A DNA stretch of 64,000 nt from Micavibrio aeruginosavorus (GTDB taxonomy: Bacteria; Pseudomonadota; Alphaproteobacteria; Micavibrionales; Micavibrionaceae). Location of the stretch: positions 2,134,342-2,198,341 of the forward strand of contig CP066681.1 of the NCBI GenBank assembly GCA_016432265.1, written 5' to 3'. This document shows positions 43,421-52,354 of the stretch, piece by piece; within the stretch, counting starts at the first letter, position 1; each line of letters starts with the position of its first letter. The translations under genes were made by a program, and so were the position numbers. The notes below the pieces were generated by a model that saw only the letters and a list, made by a program, of their open reading frames with translations, ran no database searches and was not told the DNA's origin.

Positions 43421-46400
43421 CATTCCTGCATCCACGCCATAATCTCCGCGCGGGCTCTTTTATAGGCGGGCGATATATCCTTCATCAAGGGGCCAACATC
43501 CGCCTGCACATCATCTTTCGCCGACCGCTCCATTATTTCTGCGATCTTGCTCAACTCGACCAGGCCAAAGTTGCCAGCCATCCCTTTCAATTCATGGGCG
43601 CGGGCAATAACTGCGGTCACGTCACGAGCATTCACCGCTACATCGAGCGCTAAAACAATTTCCTCCGCCTTATCCAGCAGCCCATCAATCATCTCTTGCA
43701 AATCGGCGTCCTTCATAACCCCTTTGAGCGGATCGAGCATGGCGCGCTCAAAAACCTTATGAGCACCATTGACAGCCATACTCCCACTCTCGCCTTTCAA
43801 GTCCCCCGCAGCTTCCATCGCCTGAGCAAAAGTATCTTCATCTAGGTCATCGTCACCCAGAACCAACGTTGCGTCTTCCTGCAAAGCCAAATCCGCAATC
43901 ATCGGTTTTTCAGTCAGCGCCGATGAGGACTCCGGCACTGCAGGCACCGGGTTCTCTCCGCCCAAGGACATATCCTCCTGCATCAAATGCAGCAACAAAG
44001 GCGACTGATTGGAAGGAACCCCGGGCATCGTCGGCGCTGCACTCTGTGCCGATGGCCGCAACGCGGCCTCTTCCATCTTTTCAGCGGCTGGCGGCGGTGC
44101 CGCAGCAGCAAAGGATTCCTCGGATTGTTTTTTCCTGGTTTGCGCTTGCATCGATAGCTGCGTCGTATGCACATAAGATTGAGAACGATCGCTTGCCACC
44201 TGCACCGGATTATCCAGTTTCCCGCTGATGACCTTATCTATCATTTGCCGCAGTCTTAAGGGATCGACAGGCTTAGCCAGATGGCCGTTCATGTTCGCAG
44301 CATAGCATGACCTGATATCGTCCTCTCGCGTATTTCCGGTCAGGGCGATCACAGGCGTCACTGCCAATTCGTCATCAGCCATGGCGCGAATGGCTTTTGT
44401 CGCACCCATGCCGGAGATGCCAGGCAGCTCCACATCCATCAGCACCATGTGCGGCCTTTCCACCGCGACCATCTCAATGCCATCCTCGCCCGTCATCGCC
44501 GTCAGAACCTCATGTCCCATGCGTCCGATGAACTCCTTCAAAAGCTTCTGGTTAATCTCGTTGTCTTCCACCACCAATATACGAAGCGCTTTGGACGATT
44601 TGGTCGAGAGGCTATCGCGCCCGCCCTCGCCTTCCGCCGCATTCTCCGCCTGCCCTTCCTCAAGAATCAAGGTGAAATGGAAGGTGCTGCCCCGCCCCTC
44701 TTCGGAATCGATGCTGATCCGCCCTCCCATAGCCTCGATCAGGCGCTGGGAAATCGCCAATCCCAGTCCCGTTCCGCCAAATTTGCGACTGACGCTGGAA
44801 TCGGCTTGCGAGAACGGTCTGAAAAGATTGTGCTGGGCTTCCTTGGAAATGCCGACCCCGGTGTCGCGGACGGCAAATCTGACCTTGTACATTTTTCCTC
44901 TGGCCAAGCCCTCTGAATTGGGTTCGGGAGAAAGCTCAAGCGTCACTCCGCCTTCCTTGGTGAACTTGATCGAATTCCCCACAAGGTTGAGCATCACCTG
45001 GCGCAAACGCACAGGGTCGCCCACGACATAGCGCGGTATCGATGAATCCATGTTCAGGCGCAGATATATGCCTTTATTTGTGGCGTGGCCCGACATCAAG
45101 GTAATCACACTATTGGCCAGACGATGCAAATCGAAATCGATCCGCTCAAGATCCATCTTGCCGCTCTCTATTTTTTCGAAATCAAGGATATCATTGAGCA
45201 AAGACATCATGGCATCGCCGGAGTCCTGAATCGTCTGCGCATAATCCTTTTGCGACGAAGACAGCGCCGTATCCAAAAGCAACCGCACCATCCCCATGAT
45301 CCCGGTCATCGGCGTGCGAATTTCATGGCTGACCACAGCTAAAAAGGCGGACTTCGCCTGATTAGCCTCATCAGCCGCCACCCGCGCTTTACGCATTTCC
45401 TCATTCTGCTGCACCTCACGATCACGGAGTTCCTGCATGACCTGGCGTTCGTGCTCGACCAGGCGCTTCAGGCGGTTGAACTCCTGATTCTCCCTTGCCT
45501 GCGCAATCCTGACCACATGATCGGCTTCCTGACTCTTCTCGCCCATCTGTTCCATGCGTCTGGTATCAGAAGTGACATGGAGGGCAATCACGGCTATCGC
45601 CAGGCAAAAACCTTGCACCACCAGCATGTACCAATAACTGGCGATGGTAACCGCATTCGGTGTGATAATGTTGTTGACACTAAGCATGGAGACCGCCGCG
45701 CCCAGAAACAGCGCCAGCCACCCGGCAGCCATGTACCAGGCTCCTTGCTTGCCCTGAACGATCTGCGCCATAGAAATGACAATGAGAAACAAGTAACCGC
45801 CCATAAGGCACAATCCCAGTAAAACATGACGCAAGGCGCTATGATCAGGCAGCAGGAATGAAGCCAGCGCAATCACAGCGGCAATCAATAACGGCGCGGC
45901 CACAATGATGCGGAACGGCAAGCCGTCCTGTCTTGTGATATCGAAGAAATACTGTGTAGAAAGATACCCCATCACCAATACAAAGGTCATCATCAGCGCC
46001 GCGACATCCGAAGCCCCGGGCAATTGAGATGAAGAAAGATTGTTATAAAGGGCGAACAGGAGAAAATGACCTGCATAGTAAAGGATAAAGATGATCTGCC
46101 CCCAGCGCTGCAGCGAGATCATTGTGGCAAGGTAGAACCCTATTACCAAAGAGAACAAGAGGTAAGCAACATTCGATGATTTAAGCGGATAATTGCTTTG
46201 CTTGAGGTAACTCTCCTGCGTTAAAAAATTAAACCCGAGCGTCAGGGGTATCCCAGCGCGCGGCACCACATACATCACCAGTATCGCAGAACTGCCGCTG
46301 GCGATCCGGATGGGAACAGCCGTGGATTCAAACGTCTCTTGCCTGGCGCCAGGCACGGAGTTCGGCGTAACCGTGTCAATAATTCCACGCCCGGTAGCGC

Positions 46401-46821
46401 GGTCGTAGATAAATATCTTATCAATCAAACCGATGCGCCCATCCAGATGCTCACCGAAATTCAAAATCCAGTTTTCGTTCTGACTCTGGTTGCTGATACT
46501 GGCGATGATCCAGTGCGGCACACTTGAAGCCCCTAATGTTAAAATCTTGCCGCGCAGTACATCGCCGCGCTTGCCCGACATGTGGCGATCCACCACACTG
46601 GTATAGGTAAGGCTGCGGCCCGGATCTTCAGTTACATAGACATACGGCGCCAGATTGTAGTCGCTTTGGTCGTCGCGTAGATTAAGCTGGGCGGCGTAGG
46701 TGCCGCTTTGCGCCCGGCTATCGGCAGCCAACAGGCAACAGGCGGCCACCATCAGCCCCAGCAGCCACAATACGCGCCGCGGATACTCCGGATATGAAGA
46801 TTTAAACCAATACGTCAGCAT
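43420..46821 (-). CDS. Hybrid sensor histidine kinase with 7TM-DISM sensor, receiver and HPt domains
   Basis: Inner-membrane signalling protein of 1133 residues. Order: signal peptide (1-38), periplasmic beta-rich 7TMR-DISMED2-like domain (about 40-180), seven membrane helices (about 190-420), coiled coil (430-485), HisKA with phospho-His499 in VVSHEIRTPMTGI, HATPase with DTGVGIS and GGTGLGL boxes, a receiver domain with Asp796 in LMDVELPG, a low-complexity linker rich in Pro/Ala, and an HPt domain with His near 1077 in AHELKGMAGNFG. It therefore holds a complete internal phosphorelay (His-Asp-His). No response regulator gene is adjacent, so the output is unknown. 7TMR-DISM sensors are thought to bind carbohydrates or other periplasmic ligands. 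Confidence 0.93.
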   Translation of the reverse strand: MLTYWFKSSYPEYPRRVLWLLGLMVAACCLLAADSRAQSGTYAAQLNLRDDQSDYNLAPYVYVTEDPGRSLTYTSVVDRHMSGKRGDVLRGKILTLGASSVPHWIIASISNQSQNENWILNFGEHLDGRIGLIDKIFIYDRATGRGIIDTVTPNSVPGARQETFESTAVPIRIASGSSAILVMYVVPRAGIPLTLGFNFLTQESYLKQSNYPLKSSNVAYLLFSLVIGFYLATMISLQRWGQIIFILYYAGHFLLFALYNNLSSSQLPGASDVAALMMTFVLVMGYLSTQYFFDITRQDGLPFRIIVAAPLLIAAVIALASFLLPDHSALRHVLLGLCLMGGYLFLIVISMAQIVQGKQGAWYMAAGWLALFLGAAVSMLSVNNIITPNAVTIASYWYMLVVQGFCLAIAVIALHVTSDTRRMEQMGEKSQEADHVVRIAQARENQEFNRLKRLVEHERQVMQELRDREVQQNEEMRKARVAADEANQAKSAFLAVVSHEIRTPMTGIMGMVRLLLDTALSSSQKDYAQTIQDSGDAMMSLLNDILDFEKIESGKMDLERIDFDLHRLANSVITLMSGHATNKGIYLRLNMDSSIPRYVVGDPVRLRQVMLNLVGNSIKFTKEGGVTLELSPEPNSEGLARGKMYKVRFAVRDTGVGISKEAQHNLFRPFSQADSSVSRKFGGTGLGLAISQRLIEAMGGRISIDSEEGRGSTFHFTLILEEGQAENAAEGEGGRDSLSTKSSKALRILVVEDNEINQKLLKEFIGRMGHEVLTAMTGEDGIEMVAVERPHMVLMDVELPGISGMGATKAIRAMADDELAVTPVIALTGNTREDDIRSCYAANMNGHLAKPVDPLRLRQMIDKVISGKLDNPVQVASDRSQSYVHTTQLSMQAQTRKKQSEESFAAAAPPPAAEKMEEAALRPSAQSAAPTMPGVPSNQSPLLLHLMQEDMSLGGENPVPAVPESSSALTEKPMIADLALQEDATLVLGDDDLDEDTFAQAMEAAGDLKGESGSMAVNGAHKVFERAMLDPLKGVMKDADLQEMIDGLLDKAEEIVLALDVAVNARDVTAVIARAHELKGMAGNFGLVELSKIAEIMERSAKDDVQADVGPLMKDISPAYKRARAEIMAWMQE

Positions 46822-46910
46822 GACAGGTACTTGACAGTCATAAACGACTCCTACCCCGTTATCTTGACGCGAAAATATTACGGAATCGTGAATGAAAATA
46901 ATATCTTAGC

Positions 46911-46938
46911 CAGCAAAAAAGCCCCGAAAACCGGGGCT
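46911..46938 (-). terminator. Rho-independent terminator of the aa3 oxidase subunit IV gene
   Basis: AAGCCCCG and CGGGGCTT form an eight-base-pair stem around a four-base loop. On the minus strand it is followed by TTTTTT, so it terminates the small gene at 46970-47116. Confidence 0.85.
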
Positions 46939-46969
46939 TCTGCCAATCCTTGAAGAACTGAACAAATCA

Positions 46970-47116
46970 TTAAACCAGAAAGATAGCCATCAAACTCAGC
47001 AAAACCGTAACGCCGACCACACCAGCGACCATAAAAGACTTGAAGTTCTGCCAGAAGCCATAGGCTTGCTCCAATTGCTGGGGATCGGTTTCAACGGCGG
47101 CAACATGATTACCCAT
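46970..47116 (-). CDS. aa3-type cytochrome c oxidase subunit IV-like small protein
   Basis: A 48-residue protein: a soluble N-terminus (GNHVAAVETDPQQLEQAYGFWQNF) and one membrane helix (SFMVAGVVGVTVLLSLMAIFLV). The W-x-x-F followed by a helix ending LMAIFL is the pattern of the tiny subunit IV of alphaproteobacterial aa3 cytochrome c oxidase. AAGGAGT lies eight bases before the ATG and an intrinsic terminator follows the stop, both supporting a real gene. No other oxidase subunit genes are nearby, which is not unusual for this subunit. It would sit in the inner membrane beside subunit I. Confidence 0.78.
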   Translation of the reverse strand: MGNHVAAVETDPQQLEQAYGFWQNFKSFMVAGVVGVTVLLSLMAIFLV

Positions 47117-47178
47117 AACATTAGACTCCTTATTGAATACCGATCTTATTAAACCGGAAAACGTCCCGGATTCAAGCT

Positions 47179-47775
47179 TTAAGCACGATGGAGCCCTGAC
47201 AGCCGGGCGGCCACGATCCTCACAGCCTCGGGATAGGCCTGATGCTCTTCAGCCAAAACCCGCGCCGCCAGACTATCGACCGTGTCCCCGACCAGAATCG
47301 GAACCCGTTTTTGCACGATCACCGGCCCTTCATCCATCGCCGGGATCACATAATGAACCGTACAACCCGTCTCGGCCCTGCCATCGGCCAGCGCCCGCGC
47401 GTGGGTGTCCAGCCCCTTGTAATCAGGCAGCAGCGAGGGATGGATATTGATCATCCGGTCTTGCCATTGATTGACGAAATCCGCCGTTAAAATTCTCATA
47501 AATCCGGCCAGGCACACCAGATCGACCGGGGCATGCTTCAAAAGCGTTTCCTGCAGGGCCTCTTCGAAAGCCGCCCGCCCGACATATTGCCTGTGATCGA
47601 CAATCGATGTCTGGATGCCGTAACCTTGCGCCTTCGCTATGCCTGCGGCGTCGGGGCGATTGGCAATCACCACTGCCGTTTCCGCGGGAAAATCAGGCGC
47701 GGTACACGCTTGCAGCAGCGATTCCATATTCGAACCGCGCCCGGAAATCAAAATCGCAATCCTGATCTTGCTCAC
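47179..47775 (-). CDS. purN: Phosphoribosylglycinamide formyltransferase
   Basis: Purine-synthesis enzyme that formylates GAR using 10-formyl-tetrahydrofolate. The 198 residues start MSKIRIAILISGRGSNMESLL (the phosphate-binding GRGSN). The catalytic segment is CLAGFMRILTADFV ... MINIHPSLLPDYKGLDTHARAL with the active-site His and the later Asp in AMDEGPVIVQ. The GTG at 47775 overlaps the purM stop by four bases (GTGA), which gives the usual family N-terminus; a TTG two codons earlier is less likely. purM and purN form one coupled operon. Confidence 0.95.
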   Translation of the reverse strand: MSKIRIAILISGRGSNMESLLQACTAPDFPAETAVVIANRPDAAGIAKAQGYGIQTSIVDHRQYVGRAAFEEALQETLLKHAPVDLVCLAGFMRILTADFVNQWQDRMINIHPSLLPDYKGLDTHARALADGRAETGCTVHYVIPAMDEGPVIVQKRVPILVGDTVDSLAARVLAEEHQAYPEAVRIVAARLSGLHRA

Positions 47776-48851
47776 GACCAAACCTGTTCGCAGTGAAGCA
47801 GCCTGACCGGCGGCCGCCCTTCAGAAGCAGCCGCGACGACACCTATGTTAAAAACATTTTCACCCGCGTTTGTAAATTCCCGCATCACAACCCCGGCCTT
47901 CTCAGGCGAGACGATCACAATATAGCCGATACCGCAGTTAAACGTCTCGGCAAGGTCGGAAGGACTCAGTCCGCCCTGATCACGCAACCAGCGAAATACC
48001 GGCGGCAACGCCCAGGAGCGACAATCAATCTCCAGCGCACAATTGTCAGGAATAGTGCGGGCGGCATTCCCCGGCAGACCGCTGCCCGTAATATGCGCCA
48101 TCGCATGGATCGCCGAACCGCCGTCGTCATCAAGGACAGCCATCGCCTTTTGCACGGGCACAACATATATTCGCGTCGGCGTCATCAATGCCTGCCCCAG
48201 CGTCTGCCCGGCGGCAAAAGTACAGGCCGCGCTATATGCCAGACCGCTGTTGTCGACGACATGGCGCACCAATGAATAGCCGTTGGAATGAACCCCGTTC
48301 GAAGCCAGCCCAAGGATAATGTCACCCGGTTTGACCCGGCGGCCATCAATCAGGCGGGCGCGTTCGACCGCGCCCACCGCAAAACCGGCAAGATCGTAAT
48401 CGCCCTCCTGATACATTCCCGGCATTTCAGCGGTTTCACCGCCGACCAGCGCGCATTCCGCCTGGCGACATCCCTCGGCAATTCCGGCGATCACCCGCGC
48501 CGCCACGCCTACATCAAGATGTCCGGTTGCAAAATAATCAAGAAAAAACAATGGCTTGGCACCATTTACGATAAGATCGTTGACGCTCATCGCTACCAGA
48601 TCGATCCCGACCGTATCATGCAACCCTGTCTCGATCGCGATCTTGAGCTTGGTGCCGACCCCATCGGTCGAAGACACCAGCAACGGGTCGGCAAATCCTT
48701 CTTTTTTGAGATCAAACAAAGCGCCAAACCCGCCCAGTCCGGCCATCACGCCGGCGCGGGACGTCCGTGCCGCCAAAGGCGATATCTTTGTCACCAGCGC
48801 GTCGCCCGCCTCTATATCCACACCGGCTTTCTTATAGGCACTGTCTTTCAT
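47772..48851 (-). CDS. purM: Phosphoribosylformylglycinamidine cyclo-ligase
   Basis: AIR synthetase of the purine pathway. The 359 residues open MKDSAYKKAGVDIEAGDALVTKI (ATP-binding N-terminus), followed by LVSSTDGVGTKLKIAIE, GIDLVAMSVNDLIVNGAKPLFFLDYFATG and CALVGGETAEMPGMY, all hallmark PurM motifs. Ends with a typical C-terminal Gly-rich domain. GGGGAACG precedes the ATG, and TATAAT lies further upstream on the minus strand in the divergent gap with the DUF2066 gene. Translationally coupled to purN. Confidence 0.95.
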   Translation of the reverse strand: MKDSAYKKAGVDIEAGDALVTKISPLAARTSRAGVMAGLGGFGALFDLKKEGFADPLLVSSTDGVGTKLKIAIETGLHDTVGIDLVAMSVNDLIVNGAKPLFFLDYFATGHLDVGVAARVIAGIAEGCRQAECALVGGETAEMPGMYQEGDYDLAGFAVGAVERARLIDGRRVKPGDIILGLASNGVHSNGYSLVRHVVDNSGLAYSAACTFAAGQTLGQALMTPTRIYVVPVQKAMAVLDDDGGSAIHAMAHITGSGLPGNAARTIPDNCALEIDCRSWALPPVFRWLRDQGGLSPSDLAETFNCGIGYIVIVSPEKAGVVMREFTNAGENVFNIGVVAAASEGRPPVRLLHCEQVWS

Positions 48852-48914
48852 TGGATTCGTTCCCCAAAGGCATTATATAAATGATGCAGCGTCCTGCAGA
48901 CAGGTTTGCTTTAA

Positions 48915-50102
48915 ATGGCCAGACATTACAGATTTTTTCAGCCTATCACCAGCTTCGTTGTGCTGCTGGGCGGGCTTTTTCTCTTTTCCGGAATCGTTCA
49001 CGCGGATGACCCTCTTTTTACCGTGCATGGCGTCAAGGTGGATGTAACCGCCGCCAGCGCCGTCGAGGCCCGGACGCAGGCTTTTGAAAAAGCCCAGCAA
49101 GACGCATTCAAAATGCTGGCGGAACGCCTTCTGCCACAGGATGAAGCCGCCGCATTCGTACCCCCGCCCGGCACGGTCATCTCGCCGATGGTCAAGGACT
49201 TTGAAATTACCGGCGAGCAGCTCTCCCGTGTGCAGTACATCGGCACCTACAGCTTCCGGTTCAAGGACAACGCGATCAAGGCATTCTTTGCTGACAAGAA
49301 CGTGTCATTTACCGACATCCGCAGCAAACCCGTGCTGATCCTGCCTTTCCTGCAGGCGGGACGTAATGTCATTCTATGGGGCGAAACCAACCCATGGCTG
49401 GGCGCATGGGGAAAAACCGACACACGGCAGGGGCTGGTTCCAGTGCAGGTGCCTATCGGCGATCTGGCTGACGTCAGCGACATCAAAGACGATGAAGCCC
49501 TCACCTATGACGCCGCCAGGCTGCGTAACATCGTCGGCCGCTACGGCGCGGGCGAAGCGATTATCGTGATGGCACACCCGAAGTGGCAGGATGCCAACGC
49601 CGCCGGCGAACCGCAAGGGCTTGACGTGATGATTTACCGTACCGACACCGGGGCGCCCGGTTTCGTGAAAACGCTGAGCGTCGCCGCAACCGACAAAATG
49701 GACGCCGAAACCATATTCGACACCGCCGTCAGGATGACCCGCCAGACGTTTCAAAGCGACTGGAAGGAGAAAACCGTAGTCAGCCTCGACACCAGAAGCA
49801 ATCTGAAAATCAGGGTGCGATTCGCCAGTCTGCGCGAATGGTCGGAAACGCAGAAAGTTTTGCGTGATATACCCGGCGTTTCAGCCCTGCGCGTCGTCAG
49901 GCTGGCGCCAAAACAAGCTGAAATCGAACTGACCTATGGCGGCGCGCCTGATCGTCTGCGCATGGCCTTGGCGCAATCGGATATTATCCTCTCCGAACCA
50001 ATGTCCGGATACATGCCTGCTGGTGGATATAACACCCCCGCCAGCGCCATGTACGATCTTTACATGAGCAGACCGCCCGAACCAGCAGGCATGACGGAAT
50101 GA
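48915..50102 (+). CDS. DUF2066 domain protein, secreted
   Basis: A 395-residue protein with a Sec signal peptide (about 1-30, core FVVLLGGLFLFSGIVHA). The mature part has the DUF2066 layout: an N-terminal VEARTQAFEKAQQDAFKMLAERLLP helix, SRVQYIGTYSFRFKDNAIKAFFADKNVSFTD, then RSKPVLILPFLQAGRNVILWGETNPW and a C-terminal domain. It is expected in the periplasm or outer membrane; no function is established for the family. hdaA overlaps its stop by four bases (ATGA), a pairing common in alphaproteobacteria. Confidence 0.85.
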   Translation: MARHYRFFQPITSFVVLLGGLFLFSGIVHADDPLFTVHGVKVDVTAASAVEARTQAFEKAQQDAFKMLAERLLPQDEAAAFVPPPGTVISPMVKDFEITGEQLSRVQYIGTYSFRFKDNAIKAFFADKNVSFTDIRSKPVLILPFLQAGRNVILWGETNPWLGAWGKTDTRQGLVPVQVPIGDLADVSDIKDDEALTYDAARLRNIVGRYGAGEAIIVMAHPKWQDANAAGEPQGLDVMIYRTDTGAPGFVKTLSVAATDKMDAETIFDTAVRMTRQTFQSDWKEKTVVSLDTRSNLKIRVRFASLREWSETQKVLRDIPGVSALRVVRLAPKQAEIELTYGGAPDRLRMALAQSDIILSEPMSGYMPAGGYNTPASAMYDLYMSRPPEPAGMTE

Positions 50103-50797
50103 TCCCGGTGCGGCACGAGCAACTGACGCTGGATCTCGGCCATCGCCCGGCGTCGGGGCGTGAGGATTTTCTGATTGCCGACAGTAACCGTGATGCCGTC
50201 TCCTGGATCGATTTATGGCCGGACTGGCCCGCCCCGGCGCTGATTCTCTACGGCCCGGCTGCGTGCGGCAAGACTCATCTCGCCGCCGTCTGGAGTGCAC
50301 AAGCGCAAGCCGTTTCAATCAACCCTGACGAACTGTGCAGGGAATCTGCCGACGCCTTGTTCGCCCGTGGCCGTCATTTCCTGATCGATCCGGTGGATCC
50401 CTGGATTGGCGACCGCGATGCCGAAACCACATTGTTCCATCTCTACAATCTGGCCAAGGAAAATGAGCGCAGTCTGCTTCTAACGATGCGCGTGCCTCCA
50501 GTACGACTGACCTTCGCCATCCCCGACCTGTCATCGCGGTTGCGGGCAGCACCGGGCGTCGCCATTCATGCTCCCGATGAAATGCTGCTGGGGGCGGTTC
50601 TGGTCAAGATGTTTGCCGACCGCCAGATCCAGATCGGGGAAGATATTCTGAGTTATTTGTTGCTGCGGATGGAACGGTCATTCGCCGCCGCCCGCGATCT
50701 GGTCGAGAAAACCGACCGGCTGGCGCTGGCGGAAAAGAAACCCGTATCGCTTTCCTTGATACGCCATGTGCTAATGACGCAAACGACCGCCGAATAA
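50099..50797 (+). CDS. hdaA: HdaA, DnaA-related regulator of replication initiation
   Basis: DnaA-family AAA+ protein that, with the sliding clamp, promotes hydrolysis of DnaA-bound ATP. Key evidence is the clamp-binding motif QLTLDL at residues 8-13, the P-loop GPAACGKTHL at 52-61, and a DnaA-like order of sensor regions (LLLTMRVPPVRLTFAIPDLSSRLRA). It lacks the DnaA DNA-binding domain IV. At 232 residues it matches Caulobacter HdaA rather than DnaA. Its start overlaps the DUF2066 stop (ATGA). It ends convergent with sixA. Confidence 0.9.
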   Translation: MIPVRHEQLTLDLGHRPASGREDFLIADSNRDAVSWIDLWPDWPAPALILYGPAACGKTHLAAVWSAQAQAVSINPDELCRESADALFARGRHFLIDPVDPWIGDRDAETTLFHLYNLAKENERSLLLTMRVPPVRLTFAIPDLSSRLRAAPGVAIHAPDEMLLGAVLVKMFADRQIQIGEDILSYLLLRMERSFAAARDLVEKTDRLALAEKKPVSLSLIRHVLMTQTTAE

Positions 50798-50809
50798 AGA
50801 GCCGCGGGA

Positions 50810-51328
50810 TTATCTTCCCGGAACGATCAGATCAAGCAAGCGGTTATGGCGCTCCGCCAGGTCTTCCCAACGCTCAATCGGGCATTCCAGAACGGTCAGC
50901 GTGCCCGAGCTGTAATTTTGCATCAGGCTTGTTTGCAGCGCCTGATCCGACGCATCCGATACCAAATTCATCGCCGCCATGTGAATGCCGGGGTTATGCG
51001 CCACGATCAAGGCAACATCGTGCCTGTCGTTCAATTGCCGCGCTGTTTCAATGATCTTTTTGTATTCGGCATTATACAAAGCGGATTCAAAGACCACTTG
51101 CCCGCGATAATCCTCCCCCGTGACTTCGCGCAACGTCAATTGCGTGCGGTGCGCGTCCGACGCCATGGCAAACTGCGGCATCAGACCGCGTTCCACCAGA
51201 ATATCACGGAGCCTTTGCATATCCTGCAATCCCTGACGGGTCAGCTTGCGCTGGAAGTCCATTCCCGGCCCCTGCGGGTCGGCCGCCTCACCATGACGCA
51301 AGAGGAGCAACGTCTTCATCCCCATCAT
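50810..51328 (-). CDS. SixA-like phosphohistidine phosphatase
   Basis: Histidine phosphatase superfamily protein of 172 residues resembling SixA: the catalytic RHG is in LLLLRHGEAADP, followed by LTRQGLQDMQRL, SDAHRTQLTL and the second histidine in IVAHNPGIHM. SixA removes phosphate from HPt histidines; here the hybrid kinase HPt or the nitrogen phosphotransfer system would be candidate targets, by inference. The first ATG overlaps the ROK gene stop by one base (TGATG); Met4 is another possible start. It is coupled to the ROK kinase. Confidence 0.82.
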   Translation of the reverse strand: MMGMKTLLLLRHGEAADPQGPGMDFQRKLTRQGLQDMQRLRDILVERGLMPQFAMASDAHRTQLTLREVTGEDYRGQVVFESALYNAEYKKIIETARQLNDRHDVALIVAHNPGIHMAAMNLVSDASDQALQTSLMQNYSSGTLTVLECPIERWEDLAERHNRLLDLIVPGR

Positions 51329-52332
51329 CAGGCCTCATCCCGCGACCACAGCCACGCCGCGCCGCGCACGCCCGACGAATCGCCATGCCGCGCCTGCAGC
51401 AGCGGTGTCTTGACACTATCGGAGAACACATATTTCCCCCAAGCCTGCGGCACGTCTTTGTATAAGGAAGCTACGTTACTCATCCCGCCGCCAAGTACGA
51501 TTGCATCGGGATCGAGGATATTGATGACATTCGCAAGACTGCGCGCCAGCCGGTCTGTATAACGCTCCAGCGTTTTCGTCGCCGCCTCGTCCCCGTTTTT
51601 AACATCGGCGATGATGTCGTGCGTCGAGCGCTCAACCCCTGTCACGCGTAAATAATCGTTTTTGAATCCCGTGCCGGAAATCCATGTCTCCAGACAACCG
51701 CGCCGACCACAATAGCATAGCGGCCCCGGATGCTCACTGGTAGATTCATCAACGCTGAAATAGGTATCGAGCGCTTCCTGCGCAGTTTCAAAACGCTCGA
51801 ACTGATCCAACCGGCGCTGTTGTTCGTCACTCCATACCCGCTGATACGGCAAAGGGTTGTGACCCCACTCGCCGGCGATCGCATTCAGACCGCGATGCGC
51901 CGCGCCGGCGATCGCCAGACCGCCGCCGCAGCCCGTGCCGATAATGACGCCAAAAACCACACGTTTGCCCTCAGCCGCGCCGTCGGAAGCCTCGGACACG
52001 GCAAAGCAGTTCGCATCGTTCTCAATCCTGACCTGACGAGACAAAGCCTTTTCCAGATCGGCTTGCAAGGGTTTGCCGATCAGCCATGTGGTATTGGCGT
52101 TTTTGACCAGACCGGTTTCAACGGACATGGCCCCCGGTATGCCGATCCCCAGCGTTCCCTTTTTCCCGATGGTTTTTTCAGCCAACCCTACAAGATCGAC
52201 AATTGAATTCAGCGTGTCCTTATAGCTGCCGCGCGGTGTTGGAATACGCTGCCTGTAGAGTTCCTTGCCGTTGGCCTTATCAAGACAGATGATTTCCGTC
52301 TTGGTGCCGCCGAGATCAATGCCGATGCGCAT
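51328..52332 (-). CDS. ROK family sugar kinase (fructokinase-like)
   Basis: Cytosolic sugar kinase of 334 residues. N-terminal ATP phosphate loop GIDLGGTKTEI, the catalytic aspartate in ENDANCFA, adenosine loop GTGCGGGLAIAG, GHNPLPY, and the zinc site of the ROK signature (CYCGRRGCLETWISGTG). Together with the GGGMSN phosphate-2 loop this is a complete ROK kinase, not a repressor (no N-terminal DNA-binding domain). Fructose or glucose is the likely substrate, inferred from neighbours: cupin isomerase, Pgi and a trehalose-phosphatase-like gene. Confidence 0.88.
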   Translation of the reverse strand: MRIGIDLGGTKTEIICLDKANGKELYRQRIPTPRGSYKDTLNSIVDLVGLAEKTIGKKGTLGIGIPGAMSVETGLVKNANTTWLIGKPLQADLEKALSRQVRIENDANCFAVSEASDGAAEGKRVVFGVIIGTGCGGGLAIAGAAHRGLNAIAGEWGHNPLPYQRVWSDEQQRRLDQFERFETAQEALDTYFSVDESTSEHPGPLCYCGRRGCLETWISGTGFKNDYLRVTGVERSTHDIIADVKNGDEAATKTLERYTDRLARSLANVINILDPDAIVLGGGMSNVASLYKDVPQAWGKYVFSDSVKTPLLQARHGDSSGVRGAAWLWSRDEA

Positions 52333-52354
52333 GAACCGAAATCCAATCTAACAA

